Assembly: GCF_009755225.1 (NCBI RefSeq)
Contig: NZ_WQKZ01000004.1
Coordinates: 248,001-312,000, forward strand
Direction of reading: 5' to 3'
DNA length: 64,000 nt
Source: Hymenobacter ginkgonis
GTDB taxonomy: Bacteria; Bacteroidota; Bacteroidia; Cytophagales; Hymenobacteraceae
A program made the position numbers and the translations under genes. Shown here piece by piece: positions 51,187-59,785 of this stretch (position 1 is its first letter; every line of letters begins with the position of its first letter). Under the pieces are notes generated by a model. The model was not told the origin of the DNA. It searched no databases and worked only from the letters and a program-made list of their open reading frames with translations.

Positions 51187-51238
51187 GGCATGTTGCACAA
51201 TTCTGCGCAACAAAACTTATCCTAAAATTAGCTTCCAC

Positions 51239-51811
51239 ATGCTCACCACTAGACCTTTGAGCATGTCCCCTTCTACAGTTGTCTACAATCCAACGCACGC
51301 ACCTGAGTGGCCGCCCTTGCCCACTTGGCGGGCGGCTTTTCTGGGTGCGTTGGGGCTGAACGGCAATGTAACGGACGCTGCCAAAGCCGCGGGCATTGCG
51401 CGCGACACCGCTTACAAAGCCAAGGCCCGCAACTCCGACTTTGCTGCCGACTGGCAGACGGCCGAAAAGATCGCTAGCGACGTGCTATTGCGCGAAGCCT
51501 GGCGCCGGGCAGTGGAGGGTGGCCGTACCTACAAGTTCACCAAGGACGGCGATCCCATCATGCACCCGGAGACGGGTGAGCCCTACTATGAAATGGTCTA
51601 CAGCGATGCGTTGCTGACGCTGCTGCTCAAGGCCCGCCTACCCGAGCAATTCAGCGATAAGCTGCGCGTCGAGCAAACCATCAAGCAGGAACCAGCTTAT
51701 GACTTGAGCAAGCTCACGCCCGAAGACAAGCTGGCACTGCTGGCCATGAAACGGCGACTAGCCGCGGCGCAGGCCGAAACCAATGGCGAGGAGGGCCTGG
51801 CCGATGGTTGA
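51239..51811 (+). CDS. terS: Terminase small subunit
   Basis: TerS selects phage DNA for packaging. The 190-residue protein has an N-terminal helix-turn-helix (WRAAFLGALGLNGNVTDAAKAAGIARDTAYKAKARNSDF), a pattern typical of TerS, then helices (LLREAWRRAVEGG) for ring assembly. Its stop overlaps the terminase large subunit start by 8 bp (51804-51811), as usual for packaging pairs. ATG 51239 is used; ATG 51263 is possible. Confidence 0.82.
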   Translation: MLTTRPLSMSPSTVVYNPTHAPEWPPLPTWRAAFLGALGLNGNVTDAAKAAGIARDTAYKAKARNSDFAADWQTAEKIASDVLLREAWRRAVEGGRTYKFTKDGDPIMHPETGEPYYEMVYSDALLTLLLKARLPEQFSDKLRVEQTIKQEPAYDLSKLTPEDKLALLAMKRRLAAAQAETNGEEGLADG

Positions 51812-53318
51812 AGAAATCGACTTCAGCACGCTGCTGGCCGAGGTCAGCGAAGACGAGTTGGTGGCTAGCCTCTGCCGCGATAGCTTCTACCAGTTCTTCT
51901 TGGAGTTTTGGGAAACCATTGAGGCCGTGGAACTCGTGCCTAACTGGCACATTCGCTACCTCTGCGACCAGTTGCAGGAAGTCTACACCATTTGGGAAGC
52001 CAAGCAGGCCCAGCCCGATGTGCTCATCAACGTGCCGCCGGGCACTAGCAAGAGCACCACCGTTACCCAGCTCTTTCCCGCTTGGCTCTGGCTTAAGCGG
52101 CCCAGCATCCGCATCCTGAGTAGCAGCTTCGCGGCGCCACTGGCCATCAGCCACGCCGTGAAAACACGCCTGTGTCTGAAATCCGCCAAGTTCGCTCGCC
52201 TCTTTCCTGGCCACCTTGAGTTTCAGGACGACCAAGACGGCAAAACCGACTACCGCAACACGGCCCTGGGCCAGCGCTACACCACCAGCACCGGCACCGG
52301 CGGGGCCATGGGTAACCACGCTGACTTTATCATCCTTGACGACCCGCTCAACCCGCAGGCGGCCGTGAGCGAGGCGGGCCAGGCAGCAGCTTCCGCCCAC
52401 CTCAAGACCCTGGCCACCCGCAAAACGGATAAGGCCCGCACCGTCACGATTTTGGTGATGCAGCGCGTGCATGAAAAGGACCCTGCCGGCGAGTGGCTGG
52501 CCTCGGGCCGACCGCTGCGCCATATCTGTTTGCCAGGTGAGTTGACCAAAGACGCCACCACGGGCGAAGTTGGGGCGCAGGTGCGTCCGCTTGAGCTTCG
52601 GGCCCGCTACGTCGACGGCCTACTCGACCCGCAGCGCCTCTCGCGAGTGGCGCTGCAAGGGCTACAGTTGACACTGGGCTCCTACGGCTACGCGGGGCAG
52701 GTACAGCAGCTCACGGCTCCTGATGAGGGCGGCCTACTCAAGAAAGCGTGGTTTCGCACCATCAGCTACGAAGCGTTTCTGGCGCTGGCCGGCCGAGTGG
52801 GAGCAACCTGGCTTTTTGACGCCGACACCGCCTATACCGAAAACCAGAAAAATGACCCCAGCGCCCTACTCGCCAGTTGCTACCTCGGCCAGACGCTCTA
52901 TGTACGCTACGCGGGTGAGATGTGGCTGGAGCTACCCGAGCTTAAAAAGCGGCTGTTTGAGCTCGTAACCCTCCACGGCTACACTAGAAGCAGTAAGCTC
53001 CACGTCGAGCCCAAGGCCTCGGGCAAAAGCGTGGTGCAAGAACTGCGCAGCATTACTCAATTAAACGTGGTGGAAGCGCCCACGCCCACCGGAAGCAAGC
53101 TTGAGCGGGTCAATAGCGTCTCGCCCTTCATCGAGGCCGGCCGCGTCGTGCTCCTCGATGGCAGCTGGAACGAGCCCTTTATCAGCCAGTGCGCCAGCTT
53201 CCCCAATGCGGCCCACGACGACATGCTCGACTGCTTGTGCCAGGCTATTGCCCGCTACAATCTGAAGCCCAGGAGCCGCAGTTCTCCCTCCTCACTTGTC
53301 ACGATAGGTGGCCGATAA
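51804..53318 (+). CDS. terL: Terminase large subunit
   Basis: TerL is the ATP-driven packaging motor and nuclease. The 504-residue protein has the ATPase P-loop-like segment NVPPGTSKSTTV (about 75-86), Walker B FIILDDPLNP (about 173), and a C-terminal RNase H-like nuclease with Asp residues in TWLFDADTAY (about 337) and HDDMLDCLCQAI near the end. An in-frame ATG at 51783 would extend into the small-subunit gene; I prefer 51804. Confidence 0.9.
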   Translation: MVEEIDFSTLLAEVSEDELVASLCRDSFYQFFLEFWETIEAVELVPNWHIRYLCDQLQEVYTIWEAKQAQPDVLINVPPGTSKSTTVTQLFPAWLWLKRPSIRILSSSFAAPLAISHAVKTRLCLKSAKFARLFPGHLEFQDDQDGKTDYRNTALGQRYTTSTGTGGAMGNHADFIILDDPLNPQAAVSEAGQAAASAHLKTLATRKTDKARTVTILVMQRVHEKDPAGEWLASGRPLRHICLPGELTKDATTGEVGAQVRPLELRARYVDGLLDPQRLSRVALQGLQLTLGSYGYAGQVQQLTAPDEGGLLKKAWFRTISYEAFLALAGRVGATWLFDADTAYTENQKNDPSALLASCYLGQTLYVRYAGEMWLELPELKKRLFELVTLHGYTRSSKLHVEPKASGKSVVQELRSITQLNVVEAPTPTGSKLERVNSVSPFIEAGRVVLLDGSWNEPFISQCASFPNAAHDDMLDCLCQAIARYNLKPRSRSSPSSLVTIGGR

Positions 53319-53363
53319 GTCAACTCCTTACATTCAAAAACACCAACCCTTACCTCAATTTTT

Positions 53364-53657
53364 ATGCTTGTATCCTCTTTGACGCCAGCCGAAGCTTTAA
53401 TTCAGTTTGACAAAGACGCGGCCTACATCGAAAGCCTGACCGCGGCCAAGGTCCCCACCCTCACGATTGACGCTGACCCCGATGGGGAAGGCACTGAAGA
53501 ACCTATCTCGTTGACTTTTCTGAAAGAGGAAGGGCTGGCGCGCGTCAAAGAAGTACTGCTGGCTGAAGTGCGCCGGAGCCAGCGGCTACTGGAGGAAGAA
53601 TTAGCTGCTGGTATTACTCCCACCCATTACGCCCCTGCCTCATGCCCGAATTCCTAA
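53364..53657 (+). CDS. Hypothetical small protein between terminase and tape measure (possible tail chaperone G)
   Basis: Not recognised by sequence; 97 residues, acidic, with a C-terminal helix (EEGLARVKEVLLAEVRRSQRLLEEELAAG). It overlaps the next gene by 16 bp in the -1 frame, upstream of the tape measure, the layout of lambda G/GT tail-assembly chaperones. No canonical slippery heptamer was found in the window that is open in both frames (53567-53657), so programmed frameshifting is unsupported. Confidence 0.55.
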   Translation: MLVSSLTPAEALIQFDKDAAYIESLTAAKVPTLTIDADPDGEGTEEPISLTFLKEEGLARVKEVLLAEVRRSQRLLEEELAAGITPTHYAPASCPNS

Positions 53658-54265
53658 TCGCTGCCGACGGCACCAAAACGCATGCCATGCCTACCCGCTG
53701 GGCGGACCTCACTGTAGCGACCTGTGTGCAACTAGCCAGGCCAGATAGCCCTCCCATCGAACAGGTACTCTCAGGGCTCACAGTCGAGCAAGTAACTCAG
53801 CTCAGTGAAGATGAGCAGGCCACGCTTACTCGCCAGCTACTGTTCTTTTTCGACATTGAGCCCTTGCAGCAGCTGCAGCCTACGCCCGGGCTGTTCGAGG
53901 TTGGACACTGCGCTTACGGGCGTTATTGCCAGGCACAGGAGTGGTTAGCCACTCAGTCTAGCGCACCGGAACTGGCGCGCGGCGCTTACCTCTACGCCTT
54001 ATTCCGCCACCCTACTAGCAGTCGTGCTACTGATCAGGAGTTAGCAGCAGCACATGCGGTCGTACTGGCTAGCCCCGTGACGGAGGTGTACGCCGACTGC
54101 CTGTTTTTTCTGGCCAGTTACGAGCGGGCCTTGAGCGGTAACCTGCCCGCTGGTCTGTACCAGCCAGGCTTACGACGCATAGTCCCACTGCAGGTTGACA
54201 AGCCGCAGTCCCTTGGTCGGCGACTCCTGGCTACTCTCACCCGCGTAGGCGGTAGCCCCTCCTAA
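53642..54265 (+). CDS. Hypothetical protein directly upstream of the tape-measure gene
   Basis: The 207-residue, mostly helical protein is not recognised. Its position immediately before the tape measure (3-bp gap), its size and the overlap with the preceding small gene fit a tail-assembly chaperone or tail completion protein. Start ATG 53642 (MPEFLIAADG). Confidence 0.6.
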   Translation: MPEFLIAADGTKTHAMPTRWADLTVATCVQLARPDSPPIEQVLSGLTVEQVTQLSEDEQATLTRQLLFFFDIEPLQQLQPTPGLFEVGHCAYGRYCQAQEWLATQSSAPELARGAYLYALFRHPTSSRATDQELAAAHAVVLASPVTEVYADCLFFLASYERALSGNLPAGLYQPGLRRIVPLQVDKPQSLGRRLLATLTRVGGSPS

Positions 54266-54268
54266 TTT

Positions 54269-57200
54269 ATGAGCGATAACAACACCGTCCTACTTCGGGT
54301 CCAGCTCGATGAGACGAATACGGAGCAGAAGCTAGCGAAGCTCGTGCTCGAAATAGAGGCTACTCGCAAAGCCCAGGCGGCGCTCACTAAAGCGCGCGAT
54401 ACGGACAAAATCAGCGCGGATGACTATGCCCTACAGAGCGTCAAGCTCACGAATCAATTGACACTGCAGCGGGGCGAGCAGCGCAGCCTAACCAAAGATT
54501 TGGAACTCTACCGCGGGGCGATAGCAGGTACGGGTACTTCCTACAAGGAATTGCAAGCCGCCCTTTCGCTGGCCCAGCGCCAATTTCAGCAGTTGGACGG
54601 CTCAGCCGATAATAGCACAGAGTCAGCACAGGCGCTGAGCAAAACGATTGAAGAATTGCGCGTACGCTTGCGAGCCACCGACGAGGTCCAGCAAAACTTT
54701 GCCCGTAGTATCGGCAACTACCCTAAGAATGATAGCCTGGAGAAACTGGTGCAACAGCTGGTGAGTTTGCAGGAGCAGGAAAAGCGCGTCACCGCCGGCA
54801 GCCAGGAAGCGTACGATTTGCGCAATAAGATTGGCTTTCAGCAGCAGGCTGCCATTCAGCGGGGCGCCGCTGAGGGCAAGAGCTACGAGCAGACCACGGA
54901 CTTCCTACGTGAGTATGGTGAGGTCATCCGCCCCGCCACGGCAGATCTCATTAAGCTCACTGAGCAGCAGCAGCAGCTAGCTACCTCGGGCGAAGAGGTA
55001 ACGGAGGAAGTGCGTAAAATCGGTTTTCAGATTGGGGCCCTCAGCAAGCAGATTAAAGACACGCCGACTGAGCTACCCGAAATCAAAGTGCCCACCGGCT
55101 CGCTCGAGGCGCTGGCCCAGGCCTTGGTTAAAATTCGGGAGCAGCAAAAGGGTGTCGCTACCGACAGCGCCGCCTTCGAGCAGGCGGAGCGTGAAATTAA
55201 AGCCTACCAGGCGGCCGCCATCGCAGCGGGTGGGGAGGCGGGCATGAGCTACGACAAGGCCAAGCAGCGGCTTGACCAGTACACCGCTCAGGTGCAGCCA
55301 CTGGTCGCGGCCCTGGTAAAGCTTGAAGCTGAGCAGGCCGAGGTAGCCCAGGGAAGCGAGGCCTACACGAAACTTCAGGTACGCATCAGTAGTGCCACGC
55401 AGGCCCTTGACAAAGCCAACAAGCCGGCGAAGAGTCTGGGTAGTGGGCTGCTTGATGCTGCCAAAAACTCAGAAGTGTTGGGTGGGGCCGTGTCGAAAGC
55501 CACCGAGTACCAGGAGAAGTTCACCCAGGCCCAGGCGCTGGCTAAGGTTGCTATCGGCGGCAACGTGACGGTGCTCGGCGCCCTACGCTTAGCGCTGCTG
55601 GCTACTGGCCTCGGTGCCCTAATCGTAGTGCTTGGCTCGGTCATCGGTTTCCTAACGCGCACTCAGGCGGGCACGGCCATCCTCAATCAAAAGCTGGCCA
55701 CCTTCGGCGCAGTGGTGCGGGTGGTGACCAATTTGGCTATAGAGTTCGGTGGCAAGCTGGTAAAGGCAGCCGAGGACCCCAAGCAAGCCTTTTCAGACTT
55801 GCTGGACTTTATCGGCAACAATGTGCTTAACCGTATCAAAAGCGTGGGTGTGCTAATCGATGGCATCAAATCGGGCAATATCAGCCAGATTGGCGACAGC
55901 TTTATTCAAGCAACTACCGGCATCACCAATGGCACGGAGAAGATAAAGAGTTTCGGTAAGGAAATAGATGCCGCCGCCGAAGCGGGGGCACGCCTCAGCG
56001 CCATGCAGCGGAAGTTAGAACGCGATACGAACGATAATATTGACACCAACAAGAAGCTGCTCAATGAGGTCGAGCGCCTGAAAAATATTCGGGACAATGA
56101 ATTCAACACGCTCGCCGTGCGTCAGAAGGCCAATGAGGATGCTTACAAGGTGGAGTTACAGCGGGAGGGTAAGTTGGTCGAAATCGCCCGCGAGCGCATT
56201 GCCGTGAAGAAAGCCGAGCTGGAGCAAGCTGGTGGCCGCGATCGCAATGAGGACTTGTACAAAGAGTTGAAGGATGCCGAAAACGAGTTGAAGGATATTC
56301 AGGAGGATGCGGCTGGCAAGCAAAACGAACTCATCACCAACCGCTTCCAACTCACTAAGGATGGTTTGGATAAGGAAAAAGACCTAACCGCTAAGGCGCT
56401 CGACAAACGCCTAGCCCTGCGCAAAGACGCCCTGGCTCTCGAAGCGCAGTTGCTCGACCGCCAACTGAAACAAGTGCAGACCAACAGCGACCAAGAGCTC
56501 AGCCTGTTGCAGCAGAAGCTACGCAACGGCTACCAAGCTGAGCTGAATGTGAAGGGGCTCACTGCTTCGGCTAAGAAAGTCATCGATGCCAAGTACGAGT
56601 CGGAGAGTCTAGCTCTCACCCTCGACTTCAATCGCCGTAAACTACAGGCCGCCCTTGTGGCGCAGTCCGATCTCACCGCCGCCGAGTTGGCTGGCCAGCA
56701 GGCAGGCAGTGAAGAGGCGCTGAAGTTGCAGGCCAAGCAGATTCAGGAGCAGCGCCAGCAGGCCATCGCTGAGCTACAGGCCAACGCTGACAACACGGCG
56801 GCCATCGCCAAAATCAATACCACGGCCGCCCAGCAGCAGCGCGACCTCGAATACCAGCAGGTGGCCAAGGCCCTGCAGGACGATATTGCTCGGCGCAAGC
56901 AGCTAGTGGAGGCGGCCTACGCAGATGGGCTGATACAGGAGCGTGAGTACCAAGAGAAGCTAGCCCAGCTCACTAAGATTGGTACCGACACCCAGACCGC
57001 TATCAATAAAAAGTACCTGCAAGACAACAGCGAGAATCAGAAGCAGATAGATGCCGAAGACCTCGCCGCCCGCCGCCGCCACACGGATGATGTGAAAAAG
57101 ACGGAGGAGGCCAAGCAGACTATCAAGGAGGCCACTGTACAATCGGCCCAGAAAGCTACTGATACCATCATCACCCTGTTCGGAGAGGAGTCGGCCGCAG

Positions 57201-57838
57201 GTCAGGCAGCGATGGCCTTCCGCAAGATTTTAGCGCTAGCAGAAATCGAGCTGAATCTGCAAAAGGAATTGAGCGCCATTTCACTCGCGGCTGCTAGCAT
57301 CAAAGCAATTCCGATTATTGGGCCGGCATTGGGCACAGCCTACGAGATTACTGAAAAAGTTTTAGCGATTGCTGGCGCTGCGGCTTCGGCGGCCGCTGTG
57401 TTGAAACTGGAGCAAGGTGCTGTCGTTGACATTGGGGGTGGGCATATTGCCAGCGGTCCTCGCCACGCGCAGGGCGGCATTCCCTTGTTCCGCCGTGGGC
57501 AGCAAGTCGGCATTGAAATAGAAGGTGGCGAGCCAGTGCTCACCCGTAGCGTGAGCCAGAATCCGCTCTTGCTCTCCATGGCTAGCGCCATCAATCAGCT
57601 GGCCGGCGGCCGTGCTCTCACCACCAATTTCCCTGTACCACGCATGGCCATGGGCGGCGTGGCTACACCACTAGTGCTGGACCAGCTGCGGGGCCCGGCT
57701 GGTCCGGCGATCGATTACAACCGACTAGCGCAGGCAACGGCTCAAGCCCTACGCCAGAGTCCACCGCATGTAAAATGGGTAGATTTTAAGGCTGCTGAAG
57801 GCCGGGCAGGCTATACTGATAAGCTAGCTAATGGCTAG
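54269..57838 (+). CDS. Phage tail tape-measure protein
   Basis: The 1189-residue protein sets tail length in long-tailed phages. It is dominated by Gln/Glu/Lys/Ala-rich coiled coils (for example KLVQQLVSLQEQEKRV and repeated TEL/QQQ heptads). It has a hydrophobic segment near residues 436-462 (LRLALLATGLGALIVVLGSV) and a C-terminal glycine-rich module of the tape-measure type (GGHIASGPRHAQGGIPLF and IEGGEPVLTRSV, about 1055-1100). If the usual ~1.5 Angstrom per residue applied, the tail would be roughly 180 nm; that is inference. A terminator follows 18 bp after the stop. Confidence 0.88.
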   Translation: MSDNNTVLLRVQLDETNTEQKLAKLVLEIEATRKAQAALTKARDTDKISADDYALQSVKLTNQLTLQRGEQRSLTKDLELYRGAIAGTGTSYKELQAALSLAQRQFQQLDGSADNSTESAQALSKTIEELRVRLRATDEVQQNFARSIGNYPKNDSLEKLVQQLVSLQEQEKRVTAGSQEAYDLRNKIGFQQQAAIQRGAAEGKSYEQTTDFLREYGEVIRPATADLIKLTEQQQQLATSGEEVTEEVRKIGFQIGALSKQIKDTPTELPEIKVPTGSLEALAQALVKIREQQKGVATDSAAFEQAEREIKAYQAAAIAAGGEAGMSYDKAKQRLDQYTAQVQPLVAALVKLEAEQAEVAQGSEAYTKLQVRISSATQALDKANKPAKSLGSGLLDAAKNSEVLGGAVSKATEYQEKFTQAQALAKVAIGGNVTVLGALRLALLATGLGALIVVLGSVIGFLTRTQAGTAILNQKLATFGAVVRVVTNLAIEFGGKLVKAAEDPKQAFSDLLDFIGNNVLNRIKSVGVLIDGIKSGNISQIGDSFIQATTGITNGTEKIKSFGKEIDAAAEAGARLSAMQRKLERDTNDNIDTNKKLLNEVERLKNIRDNEFNTLAVRQKANEDAYKVELQREGKLVEIARERIAVKKAELEQAGGRDRNEDLYKELKDAENELKDIQEDAAGKQNELITNRFQLTKDGLDKEKDLTAKALDKRLALRKDALALEAQLLDRQLKQVQTNSDQELSLLQQKLRNGYQAELNVKGLTASAKKVIDAKYESESLALTLDFNRRKLQAALVAQSDLTAAELAGQQAGSEEALKLQAKQIQEQRQQAIAELQANADNTAAIAKINTTAAQQQRDLEYQQVAKALQDDIARRKQLVEAAYADGLIQEREYQEKLAQLTKIGTDTQTAINKKYLQDNSENQKQIDAEDLAARRRHTDDVKKTEEAKQTIKEATVQSAQKATDTIITLFGEESAAGQAAMAFRKILALAEIELNLQKELSAISLAAASIKAIPIIGPALGTAYEITEKVLAIAGAAASAAAVLKLEQGAVVDIGGGHIASGPRHAQGGIPLFRRGQQVGIEIEGGEPVLTRSVSQNPLLLSMASAINQLAGGRALTTNFPVPRMAMGGVATPLVLDQLRGPAGPAIDYNRLAQATAQALRQSPPHVKWVDFKAAEGRAGYTDKLANG

Positions 57839-57855
57839 CCTAAATGTTCAATCAA

Positions 57856-57890
57856 CAGAAAACCCTAGTTTATCAGGCTAGGGTTTTCTG
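57856..57890 (+). terminator. Intrinsic terminator after the tape-measure gene
   Basis: CAGAAAACCCTAG (57856-57868) pairs perfectly with CTAGGGTTTTCTG (57878-57890) over a 9-nt loop, followed by TTTG. It ends the late transcript directly after the tape measure, so no further tail genes are in that transcript. Confidence 0.75.
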
Positions 57891-57931
57891 TTTGTAGTCA
57901 TGTCATGAAACCGAATATTTACCAACTGCTG

Positions 57932-58243
57932 CTACAACTGCACGTTGATGGAGATGCCGACGGGCCGGCGGGGCTGTAAAATCACTGGTTGCGGCTGCTC
58001 GTAACCGTAGCTCAGGCCCTGATTGTAACTGTAGTTCGGCTGCCGGTCGTAGCGGCGGCCATCAGGGCGGCGGTCCCGCTCCCGAAAGTCGGGGCGATAG
58101 GCACGGCCGTAGTCATTCCGAGTGTCGCGGCCGCGCTCGACCGGCGGGTAACCGCGGCCGTCTTGACTGGCGATAGGCGCAGCGAAGACGCTAGTGGTGG
58201 TAAGGAAGGCGGCGGCGAGTGTGGCAAACAGGAAAGTTTTCAT
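57932..58243 (-). CDS. Small secreted basic protein
   Basis: The 103-residue protein, started at ATG 58243, has a clear signal peptide (MKTFLFATLAAAFLTTTSVFAA) and an Arg/Tyr/Asp-rich mature part (GRGYPPVERGRDTRNDYGRAYR) ending in a short hydrophobic strand (GISINVQL). Not recognised. Strand and composition differ from the phage genes before it; small proteins like this are also found as host periplasmic or surface proteins. Confidence 0.65.
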   Translation of the reverse strand: MKTFLFATLAAAFLTTTSVFAAPIASQDGRGYPPVERGRDTRNDYGRAYRPDFRERDRRPDGRRYDRQPNYSYNQGLSYGYEQPQPVILQPRRPVGISINVQL

Positions 58244-58641
58244 GGGATATAGTGAAGCAAAGTGGAGCGCAGTAACTACTGCTGCTTGCCTCATCTTATG
58301 CAAACCCCCGGCCGCAAATGGGCAGCGATGAAAACCTCCGGGCGTACGCCCCAATACCATCGACTAGGAGGTGGAGTGCATAGATAGTTGTCCTTCCAGC
58401 ATAGGCTAGTTGCTCTACTGGCAGGTAGATCTACTCAAGTAGATCTAGATGTAGAAACACCTGCTTATTAGTTGGAAATACGCCTTTCAGAAAACAAGTG
58501 GATTAGCGCTAGCGGGCCGAACGCGAGAACCCGAATTTTGTCTCATCAACTATTTAGTTGATTGACTGCGCAGTCAGACTACCAGGCGGTTACCGAAAAG
58601 CCTCTATTAGAGTAGGTACTTCATTCCATTCTCCCTTTCCC
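58244..58641. other. Intergenic region with two short palindromes
   Basis: In this 398-bp gap I see no gene. It contains TAGATCTACT/AGTAGATCTA (58426-58447, perfect 10-bp arms, 2-nt centre) and TGACTGCGCAGTCA (58563-58576, perfect 14-bp palindrome). Both are compact enough to be binding sites for dimeric regulators of the plus-strand gene at 58642. Confidence 0.45.
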
Positions 58642-59334
58642 ATGTATACTCTCACCATTGATCTGACCAAAGAACAAGTAGAAATGCTTCATGCAAACGG
58701 CGACAAAATCGTGTTGGCTAAGCCCAGCACCGCTGGTCAAACTCCAGATGTAGCCTGGCTGGCCTTCAACGGGCTACCCAAAAACGTTGTAAGCTGGGAG
58801 GAGAATTATGGCGTCTATGCTTCGACTAGCGCAATAACAAACGGAGCTACCCTGGACCAGCTTTCCGCTAGTCCAATGCCCGCTACCATCGCTACGGTCT
58901 ATGAGTTAGATGCAGCTGGCATAATCAACGGGCCCACTAAATTGCCTGGGCAACCCGGCGCCTTTGGCTTGCACAATCTGTACGAAAATGTCGCGCCTGG
59001 CACGCCTATGACTGTGGGCCTCTTTCAGAATGCTACCATTGGTGCCCAGCAGGTGACAGGAAATGCAGTGTCGGCTGCTCCGGTTATGCAGGGACAAACA
59101 GCTGAAATGACGCCCTATACGCACGTCTACATCTGGACTCAGGCCCAGATAGTGGGTAATTCGGTGGTGACAGTCATCTCTGGTAATCGCACGGAACTGC
59201 AATTTGGCGGCGACACGACCGACCTCACGGTTACCTACGATAGTAGCACTGCCACCTTCAACGTGGTTAGTAGCCATAGCCCAGCTGCCATACACCACCT
59301 GAGCGAGAGGACTTCGCATGCTCAAAAGGCCTAA
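58642..59334 (+). CDS. Unrecognised cytosolic protein, paralogue A
   Basis: The 230-residue protein from ATG 58642 (MYTLTIDLTKEQVEMLHANGDKIVLAK) has no signal peptide or membrane segment. It is beta-rich and shares a clear pattern with the protein at 59786: TLTI(D/N)LT start, GGD/NGDKI(V/L)LAK, VSW(E/Q)E(N/T)YG(V/I)Y, and APLTVGLxQxA, then a TxYIW and a final DxTxxLTVTY(D/N)xxT. Function unknown; repeated beta strands suggest a sandwich fold. The two genes flank a 100-residue protein. Confidence 0.65.
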   Translation: MYTLTIDLTKEQVEMLHANGDKIVLAKPSTAGQTPDVAWLAFNGLPKNVVSWEENYGVYASTSAITNGATLDQLSASPMPATIATVYELDAAGIINGPTKLPGQPGAFGLHNLYENVAPGTPMTVGLFQNATIGAQQVTGNAVSAAPVMQGQTAEMTPYTHVYIWTQAQIVGNSVVTVISGNRTELQFGGDTTDLTVTYDSSTATFNVVSSHSPAAIHHLSERTSHAQKA

Positions 59335-59400
59335 ACCTGCCTTGAGCAGAGGTAAAACCAGCCCAAAGCATATTTTCTTACTTTTCCCTACTATGTTCTT

Positions 59401-59703
59401 ATGCCTGTTGCTATTAAAGAAGTTAACGTCGTCGACCAACATGGCCCCAGCTTTCTGAATCGCGCTGGTACGGGCGATGCCTGGGTTAACAGTGTGGGCA
59501 CTATTACCCGCATCCAGTGCGGCACGTTTGCCGCTGGCATAGTGCCAACGCGAGGCACCACTTATTCCATCACAGGTGTCTATGTAGCTACCCAGCTTCC
59601 CTTCGGGCCCATTCTTATCCCCTGCACAGTAGCAGCCAGCCCAGTATCACAGTTCGAGCGGTCAGTAGCCGACTCTGAAAAAGAAGCCCTCCCTGGCAGC
59701 TAG
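59401..59703 (+). CDS. Unrecognised small protein between the paralogue pair
   Basis: The 100-residue protein (MPVAIKEVNVVDQHGPSFLN) is not recognised. No signal peptide; the middle (GIVPTRGTTYSITGVYVATQLPFG) looks beta-rich. It follows paralogue A by 66 bp and ends at a strong GC-rich hairpin. Confidence 0.55.
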   Translation: MPVAIKEVNVVDQHGPSFLNRAGTGDAWVNSVGTITRIQCGTFAAGIVPTRGTTYSITGVYVATQLPFGPILIPCTVAASPVSQFERSVADSEKEALPGS

Positions 59704-59721
59704 CTTCCTTTTTTCGCAGCC

Positions 59722-59753
59722 GTAGCCCGGCTGGCTCAGGCCAGCCGGGCTAC
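59722..59753. terminator. GC-rich hairpin after the small protein gene
   Basis: A perfect 14-bp stem (59722-59735 with 59740-59753, arm GTAGCCCGGCTGGC) has a TCAG loop. CGCAG/CTGCG on the flanks adds to it. No long T-run follows on the plus strand; on the minus strand an A/T-rich run lies beyond. Confidence 0.6.
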
Positions 59754-59785
59754 CTGCGTGTTACACATCCTATGCCTCTCATACT

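Larger units (their letters stand above)
41251..57900. mobile_element. Prophage-like integrated element in comEC (right end not seen)
   Basis: The core runs from a recombinase at the junction through repressor, divergent early genes, replication protein, terminase and tape-measure genes. Supporting signals: disruption of comEC, loss of the host-typical CCTACCCC word (one copy in 22.7 kb, against about 36 in the preceding 41.2 kb by eye), and AT-rich patches. The coordinate 57900 is only the end of recognisable phage genes. Region 57900-64000 may be element cargo or host DNA. Portal, head protease and major capsid genes are absent from the expected place. Confidence 0.75.

Noticed and set aside
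53567..53657. Programmed -1 frameshift site in the tail-chaperone-like pair
   Set aside because: No slippery heptamer is present in the shared open stretch; only the overlap is real.
41251..57900. tRNA gene as the integration target
   Set aside because: No tRNA-like sequence is seen near the junction; the coding break in comEC is clear.
57840..58640. Right end of the element within the window
   Set aside because: No copy of the comEC junction sequence or comEC 5' coding was found here, so this boundary is not supported.
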